A DNA stretch of 64,000 nt from Bradyrhizobium retamae. Lineage in GTDB: Bacteria; Pseudomonadota; Alphaproteobacteria; Rhizobiales; Xanthobacteraceae. Position numbers and translations under genes: made by a program. Below, one piece after another: positions 25,235-34,288 of the stretch (its first letter is position 1; each line of letters opens with the position of its first letter). Under the pieces are notes generated by a model, which was given only the letters and a program-made list of their open reading frames with translations, was not told the origin of the DNA and made no database searches. Location of the stretch: assembly GCF_001440415.1 (NCBI RefSeq), contig NZ_LLYA01000159.1:248001-312000 (forward strand). Reading direction: 5' to 3'.

Positions 25235-27643
25235 ATGAAATTCACGCTCTCCTGGCTGAAGGAACATCTCGACACCGACGAGCCGCTGGAAAAGCTTGCC
25301 GACAAGCTCACCATGATCGGGCTCGAGGTCGAGAGCATCGAGGACAAGGCGAAGGCGCTCGCGCCATTCTCCATCGCGCGGGTGATCTCGGCCGAGCAGC
25401 ATCCCAATGCCGATCGTCTGCGGGTCTGCATGGTCGACACCGGCAATGGTGCTGCGCCGGTGCAGGTGGTCTGCGGCGCGCCGAATGCGCGCGCTGGGCT
25501 CGTCAGCGTGTTCTCGCCGCCCGGCACGTTCATCCCGGGCAAGAACATCACGCTCGGCGTCGGCACCATCCGGGGTGTCGAGAGCCGCGGCATGCTGTGC
25601 TCGGCGGCCGAGCTGCAGCTTTCCGAGGACCATGACGGCATAATGGAGCTGCCGGTCGATGCGCCGATCGGCAAGGGTTATGCCGAATGGGCCGGGCTTG
25701 GCGATCCCGTGCTCGAAATCAACCTCACGCCGAACCGCCAGGACTGCACCGGCGTACATGGCATCGCGCGAGACCTTTCCGCAGCCGATATGGGCAAGTT
25801 GATCGATCCCGGCATCAGGCCGGTCAAGGGCGAATTCCCTTGTCCGGTGAAAGTGACGGTGGAAGATGCGACGCTGTGTCCGGGCTTCGCGTTGCGGCTG
25901 GTGCGCGGGGTCAAGAACGGTCCCTCGCCGGAATGGCTGCAGAAGCGCCTGACCGCGATCGGGTTGCGGCCGATCAATGCGCTGGTCGACATCACCAACT
26001 TCATGACTTACGACCGCGCCCGGCCACTGCATGTGTTCGACGCCAGCAAGGTCACGGGCAATCTCACCGTGCGCCGCGCCAAGGAAGGCGAGAGCCTGCT
26101 GGCGCTCGACGGCCGCACCTACACGCTCGATCCCTCGATCTGCGTGATATCGGATGAGCATGGCGTCGAATCGCTTGCTGGCATCATGGGCGGCGAGACT
26201 TCCGGCTGCGACGAGAACACGACCGACGTACTGATCGAATCGGCGCTGTGGAATGAAATCAACATCGCGCAGACCGGGCGCAAGCTCGGCATCAATTCGG
26301 ATGCGCGCTACCGCTTCGAGCGCGGCGTCGATCCGGCCTTCATGGTGCCGGGACTCGAGCTCGCCACCAAAATGGTGATGGAGCTCTGCGGCGGTACGCC
26401 GTCGGAGACCGTGGTCGTCGGTAATGCGTTCGGCGACGATCGCATCATCGATTTTCCACTGAGCGAGGTCAAACGCCTGGCAGGCATTGAGGTGCCGTTG
26501 GTCGAAATGCGGCGCATCCTCGGCCATCTCGGCTTCATGGTGGCCGGCAACGGCCCGGTCGTGAAGGTCGCCGTTCCCTCCTGGCGCACCGACGCGCACG
26601 GCAAGGCCGACATCGTCGAGGAAATCGTCCGCATCGTCGGCGTCGACAAGGTGCCGATGGCGCCGTTCGAGCGCGGTGACGAAGCGCGCAAGCCGGTGCT
26701 GACCACGATCCAGCTCCGCACCCGCCGCGCCAAGCGCGCACTCGCTGCGCGCGGCATGGTGGAAGCCGTGACATGGTCGTTCATTTCCAAGCCGCATGCT
26801 GAGATGTTCGGCGGCGGTCAGGCCGAGCTCGTGCTCGCCAACCCCATCGCTTCCGATCTCTCCGACATGCGGCCGAGCCTTTTGCCGGGTCTCGTCGCCG
26901 CGGCGCAGGCCAACGCCAACCGCGGTTGCTCCGACGTCGCGCTGTTCGAGGTCGGCCAGATCTTTAAGGGCGACAAGCCCGAGAACCAGTTCGTTGCAGC
27001 CTCAGGCGTGCGCCACGGCTTTGCGTCCTCAAACGGCATGGGCCGGCATTGGTCCGGCTCCGCTCAGACTGATGCGCTCGACGCCAAGGCCGATGCCTTC
27101 GCGGTGCTCGCGGCGGCCGGCGCGCCGATGCAGGCGTTGCAGATCGTGCCGGGTGGACCTGCGTGGCTGCATCCCGGCCGTTCCGGCACCATCCAGATCG
27201 GGCCGCAGAACGTGCTCGGCTATTTCGGCGAGCTGCATCCGCGCACACTGGAGGCGCTCGGCGCCGACGGCCCGATGATCGCGTTCGAGGTGATCCTTGA
27301 CCGCATTCCCGATGCCAAGAAGAAGCCGACCCGCGCCAAGCCGCTGCTCGAACTCTCCGCGTTCCAGCCGGTATCGCGCGATTTTGCGTTCATCGTCGAT
27401 CGCGCCGTCAAGGCCGGCGACATCGTACGCGCGGCGCAAGGCGCGGACCGGAAGCTGATCACGGACGTGGCCGTGTTCGACGTCTATGAAGGCAAGGGCA
27501 TCGATCCGGCCAAAAAGTCGATCGCGATCGCCGTGACGATCCAGCCGCGCGAGAAGACGCTGACGGATCAGGAGATCGACGCCGTAGCGGCGAAGATCGT
27601 GGCCGAGGTGACGAAGAAGACCGGCGGCACGTTGCGGGGATGA
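25235..27643 (+). CDS. pheT: Phenylalanyl-tRNA synthetase beta subunit
   Basis: This 802-residue subunit carries editing and tRNA binding. Domains in order are an N-terminal region, a tRNA-binding OB fold (about residues 40-150, HPNADRLRVC), the B3/B4 editing domain (about 215-390), the B5 domain (about 400-475), a catalytic-like core and a C-terminal anticodon-binding FDX-ACB domain (from about 707, LSAFQPVSRDFAFIVDR). Length is normal. Its stop overlaps the next gene's start by four bases (ATGA). Confidence 0.97.
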   Translation: MKFTLSWLKEHLDTDEPLEKLADKLTMIGLEVESIEDKAKALAPFSIARVISAEQHPNADRLRVCMVDTGNGAAPVQVVCGAPNARAGLVSVFSPPGTFIPGKNITLGVGTIRGVESRGMLCSAAELQLSEDHDGIMELPVDAPIGKGYAEWAGLGDPVLEINLTPNRQDCTGVHGIARDLSAADMGKLIDPGIRPVKGEFPCPVKVTVEDATLCPGFALRLVRGVKNGPSPEWLQKRLTAIGLRPINALVDITNFMTYDRARPLHVFDASKVTGNLTVRRAKEGESLLALDGRTYTLDPSICVISDEHGVESLAGIMGGETSGCDENTTDVLIESALWNEINIAQTGRKLGINSDARYRFERGVDPAFMVPGLELATKMVMELCGGTPSETVVVGNAFGDDRIIDFPLSEVKRLAGIEVPLVEMRRILGHLGFMVAGNGPVVKVAVPSWRTDAHGKADIVEEIVRIVGVDKVPMAPFERGDEARKPVLTTIQLRTRRAKRALAARGMVEAVTWSFISKPHAEMFGGGQAELVLANPIASDLSDMRPSLLPGLVAAAQANANRGCSDVALFEVGQIFKGDKPENQFVAASGVRHGFASSNGMGRHWSGSAQTDALDAKADAFAVLAAAGAPMQALQIVPGGPAWLHPGRSGTIQIGPQNVLGYFGELHPRTLEALGADGPMIAFEVILDRIPDAKKKPTRAKPLLELSAFQPVSRDFAFIVDRAVKAGDIVRAAQGADRKLITDVAVFDVYEGKGIDPAKKSIAIAVTIQPREKTLTDQEIDAVAAKIVAEVTKKTGGTLRG

Positions 27644-28410
27644 GCCCTCTCGGTCTCATCCCTTCCGACATCAGCCTCAACGCCGCAATCGCGATTTGCG
27701 CCGTCGCCTTCATGTCGGGCACGGCGCGGGGCTTTTCCGGGTTCGGGGCGGCGCTGATCTTCATGCCGCTAGCCAGCTCGATCGCCGACCCGCGGCTGGT
27801 GGCCGCGCTGCTCCTGATCATCGATTTCGTCGCCGCCGCGCCGTTGCTGCCCAATGCGTGGGAGAAGGCTGACCGCAAGGCGACTGCGGTCATAGTGGTG
27901 GGTGCGCTGATCGGCGTGCCAATCGGCACCTATTTCCTGAGCCGGTTAGAGCCGGTGACGACGCGCTGGATCATTTCCGCCTTCGTGTTCGCATTGCTGT
28001 TGCTGCTGCTCTCGGGCTGGCGTTACCGCGGCAAGGACCACGTGGCGGTCTCGATCGGCATCGGCGGGCTGTCGGGCTTTTGCAGTGGCCTCGCCCAGAC
28101 CGGCGGCCCACCGATCGTCGGCTACTGGCTCGGCCGCCCGATACCGTCAGTCATTGCCCGCGCCAATATCGTGCTGTTCTTCGGCGCCTCGGATTTCTTC
28201 TCCGCCGTGAGTTACGCCGCGACCGGACTGATCACGATGGATGCGATCAAATTCGCGCTGGTGGTCGGCCCCGTCTACGGAATCGGCGTCTGGTTCGGCG
28301 CATCGCTGTTCGGCAAAGCCAGCGAAACCGTATTCCGCTCGATCTGTTACGCGCTGATCGCGGCCGCGGTTGTCTTCGGCCTGCCGGCGCTGGATGGTGT
28401 TTTGCGCTGA
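27640..28410 (+). CDS. TauE/SafE family membrane transporter
   Basis: This 256-residue inner-membrane protein has about eight hydrophobic segments and the family motifs GFSGFGAALIF near the N-terminus and GGLSGFCSGLAQTGGPPIVGYWL in the middle. The family exports sulfite, sulfoacetate or other small anions, but the substrate cannot be told here. It overlaps pheT by four bases, so it is likely translationally coupled, although no functional link with tRNA charging is known. Confidence 0.87.
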   Translation: MSPLGLIPSDISLNAAIAICAVAFMSGTARGFSGFGAALIFMPLASSIADPRLVAALLLIIDFVAAAPLLPNAWEKADRKATAVIVVGALIGVPIGTYFLSRLEPVTTRWIISAFVFALLLLLLSGWRYRGKDHVAVSIGIGGLSGFCSGLAQTGGPPIVGYWLGRPIPSVIARANIVLFFGASDFFSAVSYAATGLITMDAIKFALVVGPVYGIGVWFGASLFGKASETVFRSICYALIAAAVVFGLPALDGVLR

Positions 28411-28545
28411 CGCCATCGTCCCTGCGAACGCAAGGGACCCACAAGCGTTTGACGTTCGAGTTGGATGTAGCCCCAGCGTGCTAGCACTAGCAACTGTGGT
28501 TATGGATTCCTGCTCGCGCTTCGTTTGGCCGGGACGACGGATTCA
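28411..28545. repeat. Dispersed palindromic repeat (family C), copy 2, running into the next gene
   Basis: GCCATCGTCCCTGCGAACGCAAGGGACCC at the left and GGCCGGGACGACGG at the right are inverted. The phrase CTGTGGTTATGG is shared with the copy at 1136-1262. The right end overlaps the last codons of the convergent ATP-pyrophosphatase gene. Confidence 0.6.
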
Positions 28546-29213
28546 TTATCCATCACCAGGTCGCAATACGCATACCCGTCACGCTCGATGCGCTCGCCGG
28601 TCATCGCTGCCACCCGCCCTGAAAACATCGGCCCTGCCACGACGCAGGTGTGAAACTCGCCGTTCTCGCCGCAGGGATCGATACCGTCCGGCAAGTCGGC
28701 GAGCAGCGTTGCGTCGAATTTGCGACCGGCAAATTCCGCCGGCAGCTTCTTCAGATCGACGGTCGCAATGTGGGCTTCCAGCCCGCTTGCGATCATTGCT
28801 CGCGCGAGCTCCGGCGTTGGCCGCTCCCAAAGCGGAAACACCGGCGTGATTCCGGTGCCCGCGAGCTTCTGTTCGCGATAGGCGCGGATGTCAGCCAGGA
28901 ACAGATCACCGAAGATCATGTGCGTGACGCCGTCGGCAACCGCTTGCGCGACTGCCGCGCCCATCCGCGCCTCGTAGATCTCGTTCGGACAGGGATAGGG
29001 TATAGGCACGATCCGCTGCGGCAGGCCGGCGGCCTCGCATTGCGCCTGCAAGATTTCCTGCCGCACGCCATGGATCGAGACGCGGCCGAACGTCTCGGTC
29101 ACGGTGGTCAGCGCGCCGACCACCTCGAATTCGCCCGCGCGCATCACTTCGTGCAGCGCAAAGGCTGAATCCTTGCCGCTCGACCAGGAGATCAGTGCTT
29201 TGGGACGGGCCAT
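28500..29213 (-). CDS. Adenine nucleotide alpha-hydrolase / diphthine-ammonia ligase-like ATP pyrophosphatase
   Basis: This 237-residue protein has the PP-loop WSSGKDSAFAL near residue 12, which binds ATP for AMP-forming ligation, and the family segment GALTTVTETFGRVSIHGVR. Other family marks are FGDLFLADIRAYRE and DPCGENGEFHT, as in Dph6-like proteins. Bacteria lack diphthamide, so the substrate is unknown. The start ATG overlaps the amine oxidase stop by one base (TGATG). The last 12 residues (VVPAKRSASRNP) are encoded by the family C repeat. Confidence 0.82.
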   Translation of the reverse strand: MARPKALISWSSGKDSAFALHEVMRAGEFEVVGALTTVTETFGRVSIHGVRQEILQAQCEAAGLPQRIVPIPYPCPNEIYEARMGAAVAQAVADGVTHMIFGDLFLADIRAYREQKLAGTGITPVFPLWERPTPELARAMIASGLEAHIATVDLKKLPAEFAGRKFDATLLADLPDGIDPCGENGEFHTCVVAGPMFSGRVAAMTGERIERDGYAYCDLVMDNESVVPAKRSASRNP

Positions 29214-30610
29214 CAGTTGATCGGAGACGGTGCGCGCCGCCGCTGCTTCGCCGGTCGCGCCTCCGGCTCGGGACCCTTTAGAGCGCCGATCCGCCGCAAT
29301 GCCGCCTCTGCGGCGCGCTCGCCACTCTCCCAAGCGCCGTCGACCGTCCCCCACAGCGTTTCATGGGTCGCCTCGCCGGCGAGATACATGCAGCCGATCG
29401 GCTCGGTGAGAACCTTTCGCGAGGACTGCCCGCCAGGATCGGCCGCCGACATCGCGCCGAGCGTGAACGGCGCGGCGTTCCAGCGCGTCGCGCTCGATTT
29501 CGTCACCGCGGCGGCCGCCTCGCTGCCGTACAGTTTCGTCAGCCATTCCACCGCAAACGCCACCATCGCGTTCTCGCCCTGCGAGGAAAGATCGCGGCCG
29601 AACGAGCCGCCGACATCGAGGGTGCAGAGCGATGAGCCACCGATATTGGCTGATATCAGCGCCGTCCTGGTCGAATTGCTCTGCTCGATGATGATGTCGT
29701 CACGCGCGAGGCCGAGCGGATTGCCCACCATCTGCAGGGCGATCCGGTCGTAGCTGCCGAGGCTGAGTTTCGAAGCCGCGTCGAGCATGCGCTTCGGAAT
29801 GTCGGGCGCAAACTTGATATTGCCGGCCGCCAGCACGTTGCTTGACACCGTGACGACGGCAGCGCGGGCGACGACCTTTCCGGCACGCGTTTCCACGCTG
29901 ACGTCGCGGTTGCTCCAGGAAATCCGGCTGGCGGGCGTCGACAGCGCCACCGGCACCTGCTCACCGAGTTTTGCGATCAGCGTGCCCAGTCCCTGGCGGC
30001 AGCCGATCGCGATGTTGCGGTCCTGCGCGCGCGACTTGTCGCCGACCGAGACGTCGTTCAGATCCTTGCCGGAGAAGCTGGCCCCCAGCACAAATTCCGC
30101 CGTGCCCGCCCAAACGCCGAGATCCTTCGGCAGCACGGAAGCACAGGAAACATCGAACCGCCGCGCGGCCTCGTCGATGGCGCGGTTGGCGCGTACCAGC
30201 GCTGCCAGAAACTCTTCGGTCTCGCCGGCGCGGGCGTTGCGGCGACCGATCCGGATCTTCTGGCCGGATGGCGCGCTCGTGATCTCGAGCCCGGCCGCCC
30301 GCGCCAGTTTGATCATCGGATTGGTCTCGGGATTGTGCATCCAGCGCGCGCCGCGGTCGAACGGTACGTCGAAAGTCGAAACGTCGGTCTGGCAGCGGCC
30401 GCCGATCTGGCTCGCCGCCTCCACCACAATCACCCTGCGGTTCGCCGCCATGATCCGTCGCGCCGCAGCAATGCCGGCCGCGCCTGCGCCGATCACCACG
30501 ATGTCGGCATCCCGCGGCAAGGGCGCGGCCCCCGCACGCGCACCGAAAAGGCCCGGAACCGCCGCCAGGCCTGCAGACGCCGACAGAAAGGCGCGGCGGG
30601 TCAATGTCAT
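29213..30610 (-). CDS. Exported flavin-containing amine oxidase (Tat signal)
   Basis: This 465-residue FAD oxidoreductase of the monoamine oxidase family begins with a Tat-type signal (TRRAFLSASAGLAAVPGLFG, cleavage near residue 29). FAD contacts include VIGAGAAG (residues 40-46), the acid VVEA and the RCQTD segment. The C-terminal FAD motif is CMYLAGEATHETLWGTVDGAWESG. The natural amine is unknown. Tat export fits a cofactor-loaded periplasmic enzyme. It is translationally coupled to the downstream ATP-pyrophosphatase gene. Confidence 0.88.
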   Translation of the reverse strand: MTLTRRAFLSASAGLAAVPGLFGARAGAAPLPRDADIVVIGAGAAGIAAARRIMAANRRVIVVEAASQIGGRCQTDVSTFDVPFDRGARWMHNPETNPMIKLARAAGLEITSAPSGQKIRIGRRNARAGETEEFLAALVRANRAIDEAARRFDVSCASVLPKDLGVWAGTAEFVLGASFSGKDLNDVSVGDKSRAQDRNIAIGCRQGLGTLIAKLGEQVPVALSTPASRISWSNRDVSVETRAGKVVARAAVVTVSSNVLAAGNIKFAPDIPKRMLDAASKLSLGSYDRIALQMVGNPLGLARDDIIIEQSNSTRTALISANIGGSSLCTLDVGGSFGRDLSSQGENAMVAFAVEWLTKLYGSEAAAAVTKSSATRWNAAPFTLGAMSAADPGGQSSRKVLTEPIGCMYLAGEATHETLWGTVDGAWESGERAAEAALRRIGALKGPEPEARPAKQRRRAPSPIN

Positions 30611-30695
30611 GTCATGGTTTCCGGGACCTGAAGGACGCGAGAACAGCTAGCGAACTGTGCAGCATCTCACGTGACGCAGCAACACTCATGGTAAA

Positions 30696-30709
30696 TCAAT
30701 CATGATTGA
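30696..30709. promoter_or_regulatory. Perfect 14-bp palindrome in divergent promoter region
   Basis: TCAATCA-TGATTGA lies between the divergent amine oxidase and YiiX-like genes (gap of 189 bases), 86 bases before one start and 90 before the other. It is a candidate operator for an unknown regulator. Confidence 0.4.
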
Positions 30710-30799
30710 CCGGCATCCCGCATGAACTAAATTGAAACGGCTTGCGACCATGATAAGGAAACAAAAAAAGCGGAGGAAAAGCCGCTCTGGGGGAGTTTC

Positions 30800-31780
30800 A
30801 TGGGCGTAATGCTCGACACCATCGGCCAATTGATCGCGGGCTACCTGCAGAAGGAAGTCCCGGGCTATGAGCCGTTCACGCCCAGCGACCCCGAACATCT
30901 GCGCGGCGTCATCGAGCCCGGCGATGTGCTGCTGGTCGAAGGCAACAACCGGATCTCCGGCATCATCAAATACCTCACGCAGTCGACCTGGTCGCATGGC
31001 GCGCTCTATGTCGGCCCGGTTGAAGGCGCCACCGAGCCCGACGGCGAGCCACATGTGCTGATCGAGGCCAATATCGGCGAGGGCGTCACCTCTGCGCCGC
31101 TGTCGAAATATTTTCCCTATCACACCCGCATCTGCCGTCCGGTCGGCCTGTCCTACGAGGACCGCACCACGGTGTGCCGCTACGCCATCAACCGGATCGG
31201 CTTCGGCTACGACACCAAGAACATCGTCGATTTAATGCGCTATCTGATTCCGTTGCCGATACCGCAGCGATGGCGGCGGCGCATGATCGCGTTCGGCTCC
31301 GGCGATCCCACCAAGATCATCTGCTCGGCGCTGATCGCGCAGGCATTCGACGCCGTGCGCTATCCGATCCTGCCCAAGATTACCCGCGCCGCCTCGCGAA
31401 AGGCTCGGCGCGAAATCCTGCATATCCGTGATTCCTCGCTCTACATGCCGCGCGATTTCGACATCTCGCCCTATTTCGAAGTCGTCAAACCCACCATCGT
31501 GCACGGCTTCGACTACACGGCCCTGCACTGGGCCGACAAGCAGAAGCCGCTCCCGGAGGTAGCGGGCCAATTCGGTGTGTTTCCAGAGATCAAATCGCCG
31601 CCGCTTGTTCCTGAAGAGATTGACCAAGAGACGCCGCTTCCGCCTGCGGCTGAAGAAGTGACTGTTGCGACGATGGTCGAACGCGTCACCGTGTCGGAAC
31701 ATTATCTCGCCGTCGAATATGTCCCGGTCCGCCAGCCCGAGCGCCGCATGAGGCCACGCAGGCCGGAGCCGGTGGCGTAA
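30800..31780 (+). CDS. YiiX-like permuted papain-fold (NlpC/P60 superfamily) protein
   Basis: This 326-residue protein has no signal peptide. The likely catalytic His66 sits in TWSHGALYVG and Cys175 in KIICSALIAQAF. That order, His before Cys, is the circularly permuted arrangement of the YiiX/YaeF group, which includes amidases and acyltransferases. An N-terminal EPGDVLLVEGNNRISGIIKYLTQ segment also fits. The C-terminal 90 residues are Pro/Glu-rich and probably flexible. The start follows GGGGGAG. The substrate is unknown; a lipid or peptide amide is typical of the superfamily. Confidence 0.8.
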   Translation: MGVMLDTIGQLIAGYLQKEVPGYEPFTPSDPEHLRGVIEPGDVLLVEGNNRISGIIKYLTQSTWSHGALYVGPVEGATEPDGEPHVLIEANIGEGVTSAPLSKYFPYHTRICRPVGLSYEDRTTVCRYAINRIGFGYDTKNIVDLMRYLIPLPIPQRWRRRMIAFGSGDPTKIICSALIAQAFDAVRYPILPKITRAASRKARREILHIRDSSLYMPRDFDISPYFEVVKPTIVHGFDYTALHWADKQKPLPEVAGQFGVFPEIKSPPLVPEEIDQETPLPPAAEEVTVATMVERVTVSEHYLAVEYVPVRQPERRMRPRRPEPVA

Positions 31781-31796
31781 AAGCACGAACTTGTAC

Positions 31797-31948
31797 GTAG
31801 GCAAAGCCAACGGGTCGCGCGAATGCGCGCCCCGCGACGAGCGCAAGTGCGCTCGCGGAGTGATGACAGGCTCCGCGTGCCTACCATTTGAAGCGACACT
31901 CCGGATGGATGGTGGGCACGGCGCGAAGCGCCTTTGCCCACCATCCAA
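31797..31948. repeat. Dispersed repeat (family F), copy 1, ending in a terminator-like hairpin
   Basis: It begins GGCAAAGCCAACGGGTCGCG with an internal GCGCGAATGCGCGC palindrome, includes GATGACAGGCTCCGCGTGCC, and ends in a 12-bp perfect stem GGATGGTGGGCA/TGCCCACCATCC around GGCGC-GAA-GCGCC. A close copy lies at 41,791-41,908. Here it separates the convergent YiiX-like and TonB receptor genes. Confidence 0.8.
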
Positions 31949-31949
31949 T

Positions 31950-34151
31950 CTAAAATCTTCCCGCCACCGTCAGCCGTACCGCGAGCGGCTCCGCCGGATG
32001 GACATGGCGATCCGCGATCCCACCCATCGGCTCGCCCGGCAATCGCGACAGATAGTAGTACTCGATCTGGTTGGTCTTCGCATTGAAGAGATTGAGTACG
32101 TCGAGCTGCAGCCGCAGGCCATTGTCGAATTTGTAGCCCGCGCGTGCATTGAAGATCAGCGCTGATTGCGAACGGATGCTGTCGTCCTCTATCAGCGGAC
32201 GCGGGCCGAAATAGCGTCCACGCAGCGTGCCGAACCAGCCGGCCTCGCCGCCAAATGTCACGCCGCCGCTCCCGACCCACGCCGGCGCGCCCGGGATGAA
32301 ATTGCCGGCGGGATCAACATCGGTAAAGCGGGCGCGGGTGTAGGCGACATCGAAGTCGAGCCGCATCCACGGCAGAATTTGATATTGGTTGGTCCATTCC
32401 ACGCCGACGCGCCGGCTGGGCCGGCTCGGTTCGGTGGTGCCGGCATCGCCGACGAACAGCAGCTCGGAATCGAAATTCAGCACGAACACCGCAAGCGAGC
32501 TGCTAAAGCCTTCAATCGCCTTGCTGCGGATGCCGATCTCACTGCCCTTCGATCGCACCAGCAGCGGCACGCGATCCTGCGGCGTCACTTTGTCGATCGG
32601 ATCGACGGTGATGGTTGCGCCTCTGATATCGTTAGAGTGCAGGCCGTAGCCCGCATTGCCGTAGAACTCGGTTCGATACCATGGCCCCAGCACGAATCCG
32701 GCCTTGGGGCTCGCCATCGACGCCTGCGCGTTGCCGGAATTTTGCGGCGTATCGCTCAGCACCCTTCCCGCAAAATAATCCTCGCGGATGCCGACCGTGG
32801 TGCGCAGCCAATCGGTCCAGCGCGCCGTCGTGTCGGCCCACAGGCCGACATTGCCTTCCCTCACGCTGTCTTCGCGAACAGTCGAAAGCGTCTCGCGCTG
32901 CAACGTCTTGAACAGGCCGACACGGATATCATCGCTGCGCGTCTGTAGTCCGATGCGGGTCTGCGTTTCGATCCCGCCCACGCGTACATCGAAGGCGTGG
33001 CTGGCGTTGAGGCCATAGACCGTGCGTCGGTCCATCTGGCTGAACTGATCGCCATTGACGGGATCGTCGAGAAAATAGGTGAAGTTGTTGTAGAGCCGCA
33101 GCGACGAGTTGATCACATAGGCGTTGACCTTGCTCTGCCCATACGCGCTCGACTGCGCCCAGTTGCTCGACAGCGAGAACCGGCTCGAGACGCCGCCATC
33201 GGTCGGATCGAGCGTCCCGAACCGGCCGATCACGCCCTGGTCGATCGCGCGCTGCGCCACCTGGTCGGTCGAAGTCCAGCCGTTGGAATAGGCCATCGCC
33301 GACAGCGTAAAGCCGTCGGTCGCGGTGCCCTGGCTGTAGCGCAGCACGCCGTTGAGCTTGCGCATATGGTCGGGCACGTCCCATGGACCGTTATAAGCGA
33401 CGCCCTCGAACGCGCTGAGCAAGGTGCCTGCGCCGACCGCCGTCGACCCCGCCGCCAGCGCGCGGCGATGGCCAAAACTGCCGAAGGTCAGCTCAGTGAT
33501 ATTGTTCGGCAGCCGGTTGACATAGTCGATGGCGACAGCGCCTGCGGACGCGAAGTCGCCTTGGTCGGCGAAGTACGGTCCCTTGCGGACATTGACGGAC
33601 TGCACCAGTTCCGGAATCAGAAAATTGATATCGGCATAGCCCTGGCCGTGACCATGGCTCGGCATGTTGACCGGCATGCCGTCAACGCTGATGGCGAGAT
33701 CGGTGCCGTGATCGAGATTGAAGCCGCGCAGAAAATACTGGTTGGCTTTGCCCTCGCCGGAATGCTGGGTAACGATCAGCCCCGGCACCACCTCCAGCGC
33801 CTCGCCGGCGCGCGAAAAAGGCCGGGCGTTCAGCTCCGTGCCGCTGATCGTCGTGGCGCTGGCCGCGGTCGGTTGCAGGTATGCCGGCCCTGCCGTCGCG
33901 GACCCGGACGTCACGCCACCGGTGACGGGCAGCAGAACAGGCGCGCTCGGCTGAATGGCGGAGGAATTTCGGGCGGCTTGTTGAGCGCGCGGCAGCTTGG
34001 CCCGGTTGCGCGGCCGCGCTTCAGGAGGATCTATAGTCACAGCGGGAAGCCGGTCGGCCCCTGCGGCAGCGACGCTCTGCGCGTTCGCCGGCGACACCAT
34101 CGCGAGCAGTAATGCGGCGGCGGAAAATGCCCCCCAAGCAGATCGACGCAA
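31950..34151 (-). CDS. TonB-dependent outer-membrane receptor, probably nickel-linked
   Basis: This 733-residue receptor has a signal peptide (RRSAWGAFSAAALLLAMVSPANAQ), a possible TonB box (PAVTID), a plug domain (about residues 75-205) and a 22-strand-type barrel ending in Phe (LTVAGRF). The plug has a His-bearing loop (MPSHGHGQGY), and DRHVHPAEP lies near the end. Both are suggestive of metal. It starts with TTG after AGGGG. The NikR operator lies about 88 bases upstream and nikR is divergent. It probably imports a nickel or cobalt chelate under nickel repression. Confidence 0.88.
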   Translation of the reverse strand: MRRSAWGAFSAAALLLAMVSPANAQSVAAAGADRLPAVTIDPPEARPRNRAKLPRAQQAARNSSAIQPSAPVLLPVTGGVTSGSATAGPAYLQPTAASATTISGTELNARPFSRAGEALEVVPGLIVTQHSGEGKANQYFLRGFNLDHGTDLAISVDGMPVNMPSHGHGQGYADINFLIPELVQSVNVRKGPYFADQGDFASAGAVAIDYVNRLPNNITELTFGSFGHRRALAAGSTAVGAGTLLSAFEGVAYNGPWDVPDHMRKLNGVLRYSQGTATDGFTLSAMAYSNGWTSTDQVAQRAIDQGVIGRFGTLDPTDGGVSSRFSLSSNWAQSSAYGQSKVNAYVINSSLRLYNNFTYFLDDPVNGDQFSQMDRRTVYGLNASHAFDVRVGGIETQTRIGLQTRSDDIRVGLFKTLQRETLSTVREDSVREGNVGLWADTTARWTDWLRTTVGIREDYFAGRVLSDTPQNSGNAQASMASPKAGFVLGPWYRTEFYGNAGYGLHSNDIRGATITVDPIDKVTPQDRVPLLVRSKGSEIGIRSKAIEGFSSSLAVFVLNFDSELLFVGDAGTTEPSRPSRRVGVEWTNQYQILPWMRLDFDVAYTRARFTDVDPAGNFIPGAPAWVGSGGVTFGGEAGWFGTLRGRYFGPRPLIEDDSIRSQSALIFNARAGYKFDNGLRLQLDVLNLFNAKTNQIEYYYLSRLPGEPMGGIADRHVHPAEPLAVRLTVAGRF

Positions 34152-34238
34152 CGCTCATGCCCCTGCATGATAACTGCTACAATCGGCGCGCGACCGCATC
34201 AGTTCGACTTAACCCGGCGCATCACGCTAGCAAGCGCA

Positions 34239-34266
34239 GTATGACGATACAATAGGAATATCATAC
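34239..34266. promoter_or_regulatory. NikR operator
   Basis: GTATGA-N16-TCATAC matches the classical E. coli NikR operator exactly in both arms and spacing. It lies between the divergent TonB receptor and nikR, ending 22 bases before the nikR start. Confidence 0.88.
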
Positions 34267-34288
34267 TGGAGCCAGAACGGAATTTTCC

